Under the pieces are notes generated by a model. That model was given only the letters and a program-made list of their open reading frames with translations, searched no databases and had not been told where the DNA came from. 64,000 nt of DNA, taken from contig JACRKZ010000067.1 of the NCBI GenBank assembly GCA_016235455.1, forward strand, positions 1-64,000, given 5' to 3'. The stretch comes from Armatimonadota bacterium (GTDB lineage: Bacteria > Armatimonadota > UBA10988). Numbering within the stretch: position 1 is the first letter of the stretch; every line of letters starts with the position of its first letter. The translations under genes and the position numbers were made by a program. Shown in pieces: positions 32,959 to 47,960 of the stretch.

Positions 32959-35900
32959 TCAGTCGTCGAACTCGATCAGCCCGTCAGGCTCTACCGCGCC
33001 GTCGGGGTCAAGCCACTGGGCGAAGCCGTCGATGGCCTGGCGCTTGGTGAGCCGCTGACCCGCCAGTCGCGATCCGAGGGTCCGCAGCGACCGATGGGCC
33101 ACGACGCGCGTGGTCAGGAAGCCGTTGATCAGGTCGATGACACCGAACGGCGTCGCGGCCAGCAGCATGTCCAGCGCGGGCTCGGGCGCGTCGAGGAGCA
33201 CCTCGGCCTGCCGTCGGCGCGGGTCGTCAGGCGGCATGGCGCGCAGCCCGTCGCGCACGGGCACCGCGTGCCCATCCTGGCGCAGTTCGGCCAACAGCGC
33301 CGCGATGCCACGCTCGGCCTCGGCCTGGAGCGCGCTGACGGGCCGCAGAGCCGGCGACTGCCCCAGCACCAACCCGCACTCGTCGCACACGAGGCGCGTG
33401 CGTAGCGTGGCGGCGAGGTCGGCGCGACGGCATTGCTTGACGCGCTCGGCCCGCAACGACGACGCCACCGCGGCCGCGCTGTCGGGCGCGTCGAGGGCGA
33501 GGCGCGACAGGTTGGCCAGCACACGCATATGCGGCCCGGTGCGGAAGGCATCGTAGGGCGCGAAGCGCTCGGCGCCGTGCTGCTCGGCGTGCCACTGGGC
33601 GTACGCCCGCACATAGCGGCGCCGCCAGTCGCCGCAGTCCGCGGGCAGGTCGGCATTGGCCGAGGCCACGGCCTCGCCGGCTGCAAGGCGTGCGAGGAGT
33701 GCTTCGCGCTCATTGGCCAGCGTCGTGCCAGCCGGCAGCTCGGCGGCGCGGAGCAGGCGCTGGGCCTCGATCAGCGCGTCCAGGTCGCTCTCGGCGAAGC
33801 TGACCAGCCGGCGGAACTCAGGCCAGGCCTGCTCGTCCAGGTCGCCCGCCTCGACCACCAGCCGCGCCAGGCCGTCGCGCGCGCTCAGCGCTGGCTCGAC
33901 GAGGAGGGCCAGCCGCAGGATGCGCTCGGCCAGGTCGAGTGTCTCGCGCCACTGCAACGGCTCATGGCCCAACTCGGCCACCGCACGGTCGACCGCACTA
34001 CGCAGGCCGGCCACGCCGGCCTCGGCTGCCGCGCGCCAGGCTACCAGCCGCTCAAACAGCGTCTGCTGCTGCGCATGGCCCAGTTCCGCGAGTTCGCGGC
34101 CGAACACGGCGCGCACCAGTGGCCGTAGCGCCTGTTGACCGGCTTCGTCGAGCAGCGGCGCGTGGCGCACCATGGCCACGCAGGCGCGTAACGGCGACGC
34201 CAGCGCCACGGGCCGGCGGTCGTCGTCGAGCGCTTCCAGATAGCCGCGACGCACTGCCGCGGCGACGAGCAGATCGGCCTGGTCGGTCACCAGGCCGTAG
34301 GACGACTTGGCCAGCCACCGCTCGACAGCGGTCAGTGTCACCGGCCGATCGGGCAGGTATTCGACCAGAGCGCGCGCCGGGCTGTCCTCGGCCAGATGCA
34401 GGCGGTAGTGGCCCTGCTCCCCTTCGGTCAGGCCCAGCGGCTGAGCGAAGTCCTCCACGTCGGCCGCCTGCTCGCCGCCGGGTGAGTCCACCACCTCGCC
34501 GGGCACAATGAACCGGGCGATGAGGCTGTCGGCCACGGCGCGGGTCAGCAGATGCCGCCGGGGAGCCACCGCGGCGAAGGCTGGGAACAGCCGGTCCAGC
34601 GACCAGCCGGCGAGGCGCTCAAGCGACTCACGCCACGAGCCGCCACCCACGGGCGCTGAGCCCCATCGAGCCAGCACGTAGCCGTCGCCATACAGCCGCG
34701 CCATCAGCGCCGCCAGCCGAGCGCGTCGGGCCTCGGCGTCCTCGTCGAGGCGCGAGCGCAGCGGATGGCCGGCCGTGAGCGTGGGATCCCCGCGCACGAG
34801 TTCCAGCGCCACATCCTCGCTCCAGGCGGTCCACTCGGCCTCGGTGGCCTCGCGCGGCACCCAGGCCAGCAGCGACTGCGTCCAGCGCTCGTCGGGCACG
34901 CGAGCCAGCGCCTGGGCGAAGGGCTCCGTCTGCCGGTCCAAGCGTTGGGGCTCGGCGAGGTAGAGGTAGACAGCCTCGTCGAGTTCGGGCCCAGCCAGCA
35001 GGGCAGCCTGGTTGGTCAGTTCGTCGGCCGACAGCGTGGCCAGGTCGCGCAGCGCCACGAACACCGGCCGCGTGGTGTTGCGCCAGACCACTTCGGCCGC
35101 GTGCGGGTGCAGCGCGGTGGCCAGTGGGAAAGCGGCGTCGACGCAGGACTCCACCGCCACGGCCGTCAGGCGACCGTCACCGGGCAGCAGTGTGGCCTGC
35201 ATGGCTCGTGCGCGGCGACGGATGGTCTCGTTGACATCGCAGTCCAGGTCGATGCGTGGCACATCGTTGAAGCGGCCGGGCCGGCGCTCGACGGTGACAA
35301 ACGAGCCGCGCTGGCGCAAGCGCTCCACCAGCGCGGCGACGCGCTCCTCGCGCGCGCCATCGGCCGGCAGCAGCGCCGCGGCCAGATCCTTGATGCCCCG
35401 CTCCACGCCGGCCAGCGCCAGCACCAGCAGCAGCGCCACCAACCGCTCGGCCAGAGGCCGATCGTCGGGCTCGACAACGGTGGGCAGGTTGCGCTGGTAC
35501 CACTCCCAGACCAGCTCGCGGTAGCGCCGCAGCTCGGCATGTTGCGCGATGTCCTTGGCGAAGTGGGCCCACAGCGCGTCGGGCGTGACCAGCGCCGGCA
35601 ACGGCTGGTCGATGACACCGGGCGCCAGCCCGTCGCCGCGCACGCGGGCCACGGCGAACTCCAGCACGCTGCGCGTCTGCGCCAGGAACCGCTCGGCACA
35701 GGCCTCAAGGCAGGTGAACGTCAGCGGGTGCAATGGGTAGACCTCGGCCAGCCGCGCGGCGCTCAGGTCGGCCAGCCGCGCGCCGCCCGTCCAGGCACGC
35801 AGCGTCGTCTCCACGGCGGCCTGGAACGTCGCTTCGTCGCGCCGCGCCAGCACGCGCCGGGCGAGCACGCCGCGCGTCGCGGCCAGAGTGAGCGCCAGGC

Positions 35901-37308
35901 GCGTCTCGAAGCGATCCTTGATCTGGCGCAGACTGTAGTGCTCGATGTCGCCGATATCCTCGATCTGCTTCTGCAGCGCACACAACGTCCACACCGGCTG
36001 CAACGCACCGCGCTGGCCCAGGAATTGCAGAAACGAGGCATCGGCCTGTAGCGGCGCATGTTGCTTGGCGCCAAGGAACACCGACAGCTCATCCAGCACG
36101 AACAGCACACCCGAGCGTCCGGCCTCGGCCGCCAGTTCCAGCAGGCGACCCAGCCGCTCCACGCGCGACTGGGCGAAGGCAATGGGCAGCTCGGCCTCGG
36201 CCACATAGGCCTGCGCGGCGGCAGCCGCGGCGGCGGGATCCACCGCGGCCAGTGCCGACCAGTCGCCGCCGGCAGCGCGGTCGAGCCCGGGAGCGTGGGT
36301 CGGCAGCAGATGCGCGCGCGTCGTGGCCAGCACGTAGCTGGTCTCGGCCAGCGGCGCGTCGCGGCCGGTCAGGCGGCGTAGCTCATCTTGTGCCGCGCCG
36401 AAGACGACATCCTCCAGCGCCGAGCTGGGCGGATGCTCGTCGAGCGGCACCAGTACCACCAGCCGATCGCCCGCGGCATCGAGCCCGGCGCGGAGATCGC
36501 GCAGGCTGGGCTGGTGCGCGGCCAGCGTGAGGCGGGCTTCGGCGCTGGCTGCCGCCAGGGCGACAGCGCCGAGCAGATGCGACTTGCCCGCTCCGTACAG
36601 GCCGGTGACCATGAACCCGCCACCGGTCGGGCCCGAGAGGCCGGCGACCACGCGCCGTGCCACAGCCAGCGTACCGCCGTCGGCGAGGTGCCACTGGGCC
36701 AGCAACATGGCCTCCAGCGCCTCGTCGCGGCGGGTCAGGCCGGGCGCCACCTGGGCCAACTGCACTACGGTCGGCACGTCGGCCACGGTGATGATGTCGC
36801 CCACCGTCGTGGGCGCGGCGGCCGGGGCGTCGACCGGCGCCGCCGACCGGCGTGCGTTACGAGGTGCCCGGCCGCCGGCACCGAGTTGGCCGACCCACTC
36901 CAGACTGTCGCCATGGGCGCTGCAGCCCGGCCACTCGCCCGGCTCGTCGGCCAGGCCCGCAGCCACCACCCGGTGCTCGATGGCCTCGGCCAGCGGCAGC
37001 CAGTCGGCGTCGTCGGGCAGGACCACGACGCGCGGCGTGTCGCCCAGGAGCATGCCCGAGCGACCCAACAGCGGGTTGACAGCGCGGGCCAGGGCACGCT
37101 GGAGGTCAGCGGCCGCAACCGAGGGCTCGGGACCACCGGCTAGCAGCAGGTCGACCTCGGCCGGCAGCACGGCGAAGGCCAGCACCGGCGCGCTGTGGCG
37201 GTCGGACAGGCGGCGCAACGCGGCGAGTACGGCCTCGATGGCGTCAGCCGTCTCGAACGGCGCCAGGCCCGGCGCGGCGGAGGCGATGATGTGAAGCGCG
37301 CTGGTCAC
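32959..37308 (-). CDS. DUF6079-type (PglY/BrxC-like) P-loop ATPase fused to degenerate Y1 transposase domain
   Basis: About 1449 residues. Residues 1-135 have the layout of a REP-associated tyrosine transposase (VTSALHI start, LPAEVDLLL in place of MPNHxHLLL, AIEHRVVAAGLADEPGEWPGCS in place of YIxLNPVxAGLVxxPxDYPWSS). The HUH histidines are replaced by E and D, so it is probably catalytically dead. A P-loop ATPase follows: Walker A GLYGAGKS (236-243), Walker B LFVLDEL (402-408) in the DELSVFLGAKQ...FLQFLGQ context that is typical of DUF6079, and LRQIKDRFETRLAL. A half zinc ribbon CDEC is near the C-terminus. DUF6079 proteins include PglY of phage-growth-limitation systems. No other defence gene is nearby. 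The start is uncertain (GTG 37308, or TTG 37371). Confidence 0.72.
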   Translation of the reverse strand: MTSALHIIASAAPGLAPFETADAIEAVLAALRRLSDRHSAPVLAFAVLPAEVDLLLAGGPEPSVAAADLQRALARAVNPLLGRSGMLLGDTPRVVVLPDDADWLPLAEAIEHRVVAAGLADEPGEWPGCSAHGDSLEWVGQLGAGGRAPRNARRSAAPVDAPAAAPTTVGDIITVADVPTVVQLAQVAPGLTRRDEALEAMLLAQWHLADGGTLAVARRVVAGLSGPTGGGFMVTGLYGAGKSHLLGAVALAAASAEARLTLAAHQPSLRDLRAGLDAAGDRLVVLVPLDEHPPSSALEDVVFGAAQDELRRLTGRDAPLAETSYVLATTRAHLLPTHAPGLDRAAGGDWSALAAVDPAAAAAAAQAYVAEAELPIAFAQSRVERLGRLLELAAEAGRSGVLFVLDELSVFLGAKQHAPLQADASFLQFLGQRGALQPVWTLCALQKQIEDIGDIEHYSLRQIKDRFETRLALTLAATRGVLARRVLARRDEATFQAAVETTLRAWTGGARLADLSAARLAEVYPLHPLTFTCLEACAERFLAQTRSVLEFAVARVRGDGLAPGVIDQPLPALVTPDALWAHFAKDIAQHAELRRYRELVWEWYQRNLPTVVEPDDRPLAERLVALLLVLALAGVERGIKDLAAALLPADGAREERVAALVERLRQRGSFVTVERRPGRFNDVPRIDLDCDVNETIRRRARAMQATLLPGDGRLTAVAVESCVDAAFPLATALHPHAAEVVWRNTTRPVFVALRDLATLSADELTNQAALLAGPELDEAVYLYLAEPQRLDRQTEPFAQALARVPDERWTQSLLAWVPREATEAEWTAWSEDVALELVRGDPTLTAGHPLRSRLDEDAEARRARLAALMARLYGDGYVLARWGSAPVGGGSWRESLERLAGWSLDRLFPAFAAVAPRRHLLTRAVADSLIARFIVPGEVVDSPGGEQAADVEDFAQPLGLTEGEQGHYRLHLAEDSPARALVEYLPDRPVTLTAVERWLAKSSYGLVTDQADLLVAAAVRRGYLEALDDDRRPVALASPLRACVAMVRHAPLLDEAGQQALRPLVRAVFGRELAELGHAQQQTLFERLVAWRAAAEAGVAGLRSAVDRAVAELGHEPLQWRETLDLAERILRLALLVEPALSARDGLARLVVEAGDLDEQAWPEFRRLVSFAESDLDALIEAQRLLRAAELPAGTTLANEREALLARLAAGEAVASANADLPADCGDWRRRYVRAYAQWHAEQHGAERFAPYDAFRTGPHMRVLANLSRLALDAPDSAAAVASSLRAERVKQCRRADLAATLRTRLVCDECGLVLGQSPALRPVSALQAEAERGIAALLAELRQDGHAVPVRDGLRAMPPDDPRRRQAEVLLDAPEPALDMLLAATPFGVIDLINGFLTTRVVAHRSLRTLGSRLAGQRLTKRQAIDGFAQWLDPDGAVEPDGLIEFDD

Positions 37309-37375
37309 GTGGCGTTGTTCGCGCCGTCGATGCCGATTCCTTGTGAAATCTTGCGCCAGACCGTGGCCCAAACAA

Positions 37376-37404
37376 ATCGGCCCCGGCGCTGAACCGGGGC
37401 CGAT
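37376..37404 (-). terminator. Intrinsic terminator of the prepilin gene
   Basis: A perfect 11-bp stem ATCGGCCCCGG / CCGGGGCCGAT with a 7-nt loop, followed on the minus strand by TTGTTTGG. It lies 36 bp after the prepilin stop. Confidence 0.78.
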
Positions 37405-37439
37405 CGCGCTTCACAGGCTTAGGCCGTGAGGCCGAACGC

Positions 37440-38186
37440 CTACCACCAGTTCCAGCCGGGCTGGTCACTGACGTTGAACGTCGTGTAGGGGAACGCGGTC
37501 ACGAAGCCGTTGCGGTCGCCTTGCTTGAGCGGCGGCGAGACCTTGACGTGGCCGTCGGCATAGCAGATGTTCGCGTTCTGGCCCATGTGGCGCGGCAGGT
37601 TCGGGTCCCAGCCCGGACTGCCGTCACTGACCACGCGCTGCCAGCCGCCCGCCAGCGTGTAGTCCGCCTGCAGGCCGTAGCCGGCGGTCGCGTTCAACGG
37701 GCTCTCCCAGTTGCCGGCATTGCCGCCATTGCGGGTCGTCGCTCCGTCGATGAACATGCAGCGCAGCTCCGGCTGATCAACGATGGCCATGGACCGCCAG
37801 CCGAGCCCGTCCGAGTTCCACAGGTAGCTGCACGCGGGCGGATCGGGGTCGCTCGGGCACTTGTAGACCTGGAGGTTGTTCAGGTACGGCGTGATCTGCT
37901 GCTGAGCCGTCCAGCCGCGGGCCAGGTTGCCCTGCGGATCGGTCCAGCCGGCCGGGTACTTCTCGTCGTAGTCCTGCACATACTGCAGGGTCGCCGTGCC
38001 CAGTTGCTTGAGGTTGTTGGCGCAGCTCGACATGCGCGCCTTCTCGCGGGCCTTGGCGAAGACCGGGAACAGGATTGCGGTGAGGATCGCGATGACGACC
38101 AGCAGTTCGATGAGGGTAAACCCTCGGTGGGTACGACAGCGCCTTGACTTGTTCTGCCGCCACTCCCATCGGAGTGCGACCATCAT
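37440..38186 (-). CDS. Type II/IV prepilin-like protein (DUF1559-like)
   Basis: A 248-residue protein with a type IV prepilin signal: a 21-residue basic leader, then [21 protein letters not shown]. The [24 protein letters not shown] block and [11 protein letters not shown] are typical of the large family of major-pilin-like proteins in Armatimonadota and Planctomycetota. The C-terminal part has [19 protein letters not shown], the DG.V motif of that family. It would be processed by PilD and assembled into a pseudopilus or surface fibre. It starts in the ATGATGG that contains the stop of the CorC-like gene, so translation is coupled. It ends at a terminator. Confidence 0.9.
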   Translation of the reverse strand: MMVALRWEWRQNKSRRCRTHRGFTLIELLVVIAILTAILFPVFAKAREKARMSSCANNLKQLGTATLQYVQDYDEKYPAGWTDPQGNLARGWTAQQQITPYLNNLQVYKCPSDPDPPACSYLWNSDGLGWRSMAIVDQPELRCMFIDGATTRNGGNAGNWESPLNATAGYGLQADYTLAGGWQRVVSDGSPGWDPNLPRHMGQNANICYADGHVKVSPPLKQGDRNGFVTAFPYTTFNVSDQPGWNWW

Positions 38187-39499
38187 CGAGGATTGGGCAA
38201 GTCAGAACCAATCGAAACGTTACAAGCGCCCACTCCGTGCCCAATGACCTCCAAAACCGCGAATGTCAGGCCGTGGTACGTCACCAGGTCACCGACGCGC
38301 GGCGGACGGTTGAGCAGCATCAGCACCAGGCCACTGACCGTGTCGACGTCCTCGCTCTCGAGCGCCAGGTCGAGGGTCTCGGCCAGGTCTTCGAGCCGCG
38401 CCGTGCCCAGCACAAACAGGCGGCCGCTGGCGTCCTCACGGATTTCGATGGACCCAGGCTTGCCCGCGGCAATCTCGCCGACGATCTCGGCCGACAGGTC
38501 GTCGGTGGTCACCAGCCCAGCGGTGCCGCCGAACTCGTCCATGACCACGGCCATCTGGCAGTGGTCGCGGCGCATGGCCTCCAGCACCGTGTCCAGCGGC
38601 GCCGTGGCCGGCACATACGGCAGCGGCGAGGTGACCTCGCGCCCCAACGGCGCGCCACGCAACAGCAGGCCGAGCATCCGCTTGACCGAGACGACGCCGA
38701 CGATGTGGTCGAGGTCGCCGTCGTAGACCGGATAGCGCGTGAAGGGATGCTCGGCCAGCGCGGCGCGCATCTGGTCGGGCTGGGCGCCGAGTTCGAGGCC
38801 GACCACCTGGGTGCGCGGCACCATCACCTCACCCGCGCTCAGGTCGCCGAAATCGAAGATCTCGCGCAACATGCGGCTGGATGTGCCTTCGAGCAGGCCG
38901 CCGGCCTCGCTCTCCGCGACGACGTACTCGATCTCCTCGGCGCTGTGGAAGTGGGCGCCCGACTCCTCGTCGCGTCGGATGCCGATGGCGCGCAGCACCA
39001 GCCCGCCCAGCGCGTGCAGACCGACGACAAGCGGCGCGGTCAGCCAGAAGCAGACGGTCATGAACGGCAGGATGCGCAGCAGCGCGCGCTCGCCCGAGGC
39101 CAGGGCCAGTGATTTGGGCACCATCTCGCCGAGCACGATGTGGAAGAAGGTCAGCGCGGCGACCGACACGATGCTGGCCAGGGCATGGGCGGCAATGACA
39201 CGCTCCACGGCGGGCAGCGCCAGGTGCAGCGCCAGCCAGCCGGCCAGCCCGTGCTCGCCAACCATGCCCAGCCCGAGGCTGGCCAGGGTGATGCCGAGTT
39301 GCGCGGTAGCGATGTAACGGTCCTGGAGCTTGGGAGTGTGCAGCAGCAGGCGCGCCGCGAGCGCCACGCGATGGCCGTCCTGGGCCAGCCGCTCGATGGC
39401 CGCGCGCGGCGCGCCGACCACGGCGAACTCGGCCAGCACAAAGGCGCCGTTGAGCGCCAGCAGCGCGATGACCACGATGACCGAGGCCAGGCTACCCAT
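38183..39499 (-). CDS. CNNM/CBS hemolysin-like transporter (CorC/TlyC family), copy 1
   Basis: A 438-residue membrane protein. The DUF21 CNNM part has about four helices ([22 protein letters not shown], then [29 protein letters not shown], and [17 protein letters not shown]). Two CBS domains at about 215-335 carry [14 protein letters not shown] and [21 protein letters not shown] CorC_HlyC domain ends the protein ([31 protein letters not shown]). Family members handle Mg2+ or Co2+ efflux. It overlaps its paralogue by 8 bp. Confidence 0.9.
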   Translation of the reverse strand: MGSLASVIVVIALLALNGAFVLAEFAVVGAPRAAIERLAQDGHRVALAARLLLHTPKLQDRYIATAQLGITLASLGLGMVGEHGLAGWLALHLALPAVERVIAAHALASIVSVAALTFFHIVLGEMVPKSLALASGERALLRILPFMTVCFWLTAPLVVGLHALGGLVLRAIGIRRDEESGAHFHSAEEIEYVVAESEAGGLLEGTSSRMLREIFDFGDLSAGEVMVPRTQVVGLELGAQPDQMRAALAEHPFTRYPVYDGDLDHIVGVVSVKRMLGLLLRGAPLGREVTSPLPYVPATAPLDTVLEAMRRDHCQMAVVMDEFGGTAGLVTTDDLSAEIVGEIAAGKPGSIEIREDASGRLFVLGTARLEDLAETLDLALESEDVDTVSGLVLMLLNRPPRVGDLVTYHGLTFAVLEVIGHGVGACNVSIGSDLPNPR

Positions 39500-40793
39500 C
39501 GCCGGCCTCCTCGCTGTCGGGCACGGGCAGCGCCAGCACCGCCATCACCGCCTGGCGGGCAACACGTTCGACGCGGACCCGCACGCCGTCGATGACCACC
39601 TCGGCGCCCGGCGCGGGCAGGCGGCCGAGCTCCTCGGTAACTCGCCCGCCGACGGTCTCAGCCTCGCCCGACCACAGCACGCCGAGCCACACCTCGGCCT
39701 CGTCGAGCCGCATGAGGCCGGGCAGGCGCACCCGGCCATCGGCCAGGCGCTCGGGCTCCGGCTGGCCACCGAGCGAGGCGTCGGGGATCTCGTCGAGGAT
39801 CTCGGTGAGGATGTCCTGCACCGAGACCATGCCGGCCACGCCGCCGTATTCGTCGACTACCAGGGCCACTTCGGTGCGGTGCTCGCGCAACAGCATCAAC
39901 AGCCGGTCGGCCGAAACATGCTCCGAGACCGCCGGCACGTCGCGCAGCAGTTGCTCGGGGTTGGTCAGCGTGCCGTGCTCGGCCACGTGCAGCACGACGT
40001 CGCGGCTATGCAGCAGGCCCAACACGTTGTCGGGCGTCTCGCGATAGGCGGGCAGGCGCGTGTGGGTCGAGCGCAGCAGGTGTTCGAGCACCTGCTCGTC
40101 GCCCAGGTCGAGGTTGACCATGTCCAGATAGAGCCGCGGCACCATGATCTGTCGCGCGGTGAGGTGTGCGAGCTGCAGCACGCGGTGCAGCCGCTCCTGC
40201 TCATCGGGCTCGAGCAGACCGCCATCGCGGCTCTCCACGAGCAGCAGGTCGATCTCCTCGGGCGAATGCACGTGGCGGTGGCCCGTCGACTGGAAGCCCA
40301 GCACTCGCAAGATGGCCTCGGCGGTGCCGTTGAGCACCCCGATGAGCGGGCGGAAGAGCGCCTGGCTGACCTGCATGGGCCGCGCGGTGAGCAGCGCCAC
40401 CCGCAGCGGCGCGTGGAGCGCGGCGGACTTGGGCACCAGCTCCCCGAGCACCATCAGCAGCACGGACAGCAGGAGCAGCACGATGGCGTTGGCCGCCGCC
40501 GGGCTGACCCAGGCCTTCAGCGCCTCCTCGACATACGGCGTGACCCGCGCCGCGGTGAAGGCACCGAGGATCAGGTTGGTCAGCGTGATGCCGATCTGCG
40601 AGGCAGAGATGTAGCGGTCTAGCCGGCGCGGGTCGTCGAGCAGGTCGAGCAGACGCGCCGCGAGGACGTGGCCCTCGTCGGCAAGCGCGCGCAACTGGCT
40701 GCGGCGCACGCCCACCGCCGACAACTCAGCAGCGACATAGAGCGCCGACAACCCCACCAGTAGCGCGATGACCAGCCAGGTTCCCGAAGTCAT
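39492..40793 (-). CDS. CNNM/CBS hemolysin-like transporter, copy 2
   Basis: A 433-residue paralogue of the gene at 38183. Residues about 5-190 are the DUF21 helices (WLVIALLVGLSALYVAAELSAVGVRRSQL, QIGITLTNLILGAFTAARV, and LLLLSVLLMVLGELVPKSAAL). Two CBS domains (IMVPRLYLDMVNLDLGD, VALVVDEYGGVAGMVSVQDIL) and a CorC_HlyC domain (GLMRLDEAEVWLGVLW) follow. The two genes lie head to tail in the same order, as TlyC pairs commonly do. The ATG at 40793 has AGGG ten bases upstream. Confidence 0.9.
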   Translation of the reverse strand: MTSGTWLVIALLVGLSALYVAAELSAVGVRRSQLRALADEGHVLAARLLDLLDDPRRLDRYISASQIGITLTNLILGAFTAARVTPYVEEALKAWVSPAAANAIVLLLLSVLLMVLGELVPKSAALHAPLRVALLTARPMQVSQALFRPLIGVLNGTAEAILRVLGFQSTGHRHVHSPEEIDLLLVESRDGGLLEPDEQERLHRVLQLAHLTARQIMVPRLYLDMVNLDLGDEQVLEHLLRSTHTRLPAYRETPDNVLGLLHSRDVVLHVAEHGTLTNPEQLLRDVPAVSEHVSADRLLMLLREHRTEVALVVDEYGGVAGMVSVQDILTEILDEIPDASLGGQPEPERLADGRVRLPGLMRLDEAEVWLGVLWSGEAETVGGRVTEELGRLPAPGAEVVIDGVRVRVERVARQAVMAVLALPVPDSEEAGDG

Positions 40794-40836
40794 GGCAACC
40801 CTATGATAGCCGACGCCGGCCCTCGTCGGTCGCAAA

Positions 40837-47133
<6,297 letters not shown>

Positions 47134-47159
47134 CGATACGATCTGGGGAGGAGAGTCCA

Positions 47160-47960
47160 ATGCGCTGGGTGCTGTGGATCATGGCGGCGGTGCTGGGCTG
47201 CTCGTCGCTGGCCTGGGCGTCGGACGGCGTCACGGGCCTGGTCGTCGACGCCTCCCACCTGCCGCTCAAGCGAGCGCGGTTTCCGCGCGTCTTCGATGAG
47301 GCGGGCGAGCTGCTCTACCCGCCCCCCAAGCTCTGCGAAGACCCGAACTACCAGGGCTTCGAGGGCTACCAGCCGACGCTGACCGAGGCCCGCGCCGACA
47401 AGACCCGTGTCGGCGCCAAGCCGCTGATCGTCAAGGCGCTCAAGGTCAAGGACAAGGACCCGTTGGAGGGCTCGGTGGTCATCTCCGCGGCCGATGCCGA
47501 GCAGGTCCGCGCCCTCAACGCCAAAGCCACCGCACTGCTGGACAAGGACAAGATCGCGATCGTCATCGGCCTGGCAGTGGTTCAGACCAAGCCGGCCGCC
47601 GACAGCAAGGATGTGGCCGAGGACGCGATCGTGGAAGTGGTCTTCTCCAAGCCGCTGAGCGACGACAGCGCGCGCTCCGCCGCATTGGTAACGGTGAAGA
47701 CGGCCGAAGGCGCCGCCGTGGCAGGTTCGACTCTTTACGCTGTCAGCACCAAAACTGCCACTTTCAGGCCCTCTAGTTCGTGGGCCAAAGGAACGACATA
47801 CACAGTAGTGGTGGACAAGAACGCTGAGGCCGAAGGGCTGGGTCGCCTGGATGGCGGCTACCAGTTCAGTTTCACCACGGTGGTGGCGCCGAAGGAAGCC
47901 GGGGGCGCCGCGACCGCCGACGGCGGCGACGGCAAGAAGCAGAAGGACGAAAAGAAGTGA
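47160..47960 (+). CDS. Exported protein with FlgP/LPP20-like and Big_5 domains
   Basis: A 266-residue protein with signal peptide (VLWIMAAVLGCSSLAWA). Residues about 22-140 have TGLVVDASHLPLKRARFPRVFDEAGELLY and KPLIVKALKVKDKDPLEGSVVISAADAEQVR, a pattern I know from FlgP/LPP20-type envelope proteins. Residues about 145-240 look like a Big_5/SbsA domain (DVAEDAIVEVVFSKPLSDDSA, ATFRPSSSWAKGTTYTVVV). The tail is Lys/Asp-rich. From about 47690 to 47815 codon choice is less G+C-rich than its surroundings. GGGGAGGAG precedes the ATG at six bases. It overlaps the following signalling gene by 4 bp (GTGA). Confidence 0.7.
   Translation: MRWVLWIMAAVLGCSSLAWASDGVTGLVVDASHLPLKRARFPRVFDEAGELLYPPPKLCEDPNYQGFEGYQPTLTEARADKTRVGAKPLIVKALKVKDKDPLEGSVVISAADAEQVRALNAKATALLDKDKIAIVIGLAVVQTKPAADSKDVAEDAIVEVVFSKPLSDDSARSAALVTVKTAEGAAVAGSTLYAVSTKTATFRPSSSWAKGTTYTVVVDKNAEAEGLGRLDGGYQFSFTTVVAPKEAGGAATADGGDGKKQKDEKK

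Noticed and set aside
34765..36051. A plus-strand frame inside the DUF6079 ATPase
   Set aside because: It is antisense to the Walker B region and lacks any domain.
32959..37308. A full BREX or Pgl defence island
   Set aside because: Only the one ATPase is present; no PglZ, methyltransferase or kinase gene lies nearby.
47715..47735. A T-loop-like GGTTCGACTC resembling part of a tRNA
   Set aside because: It lies inside a coding frame, and no acceptor or anticodon arms surround it.
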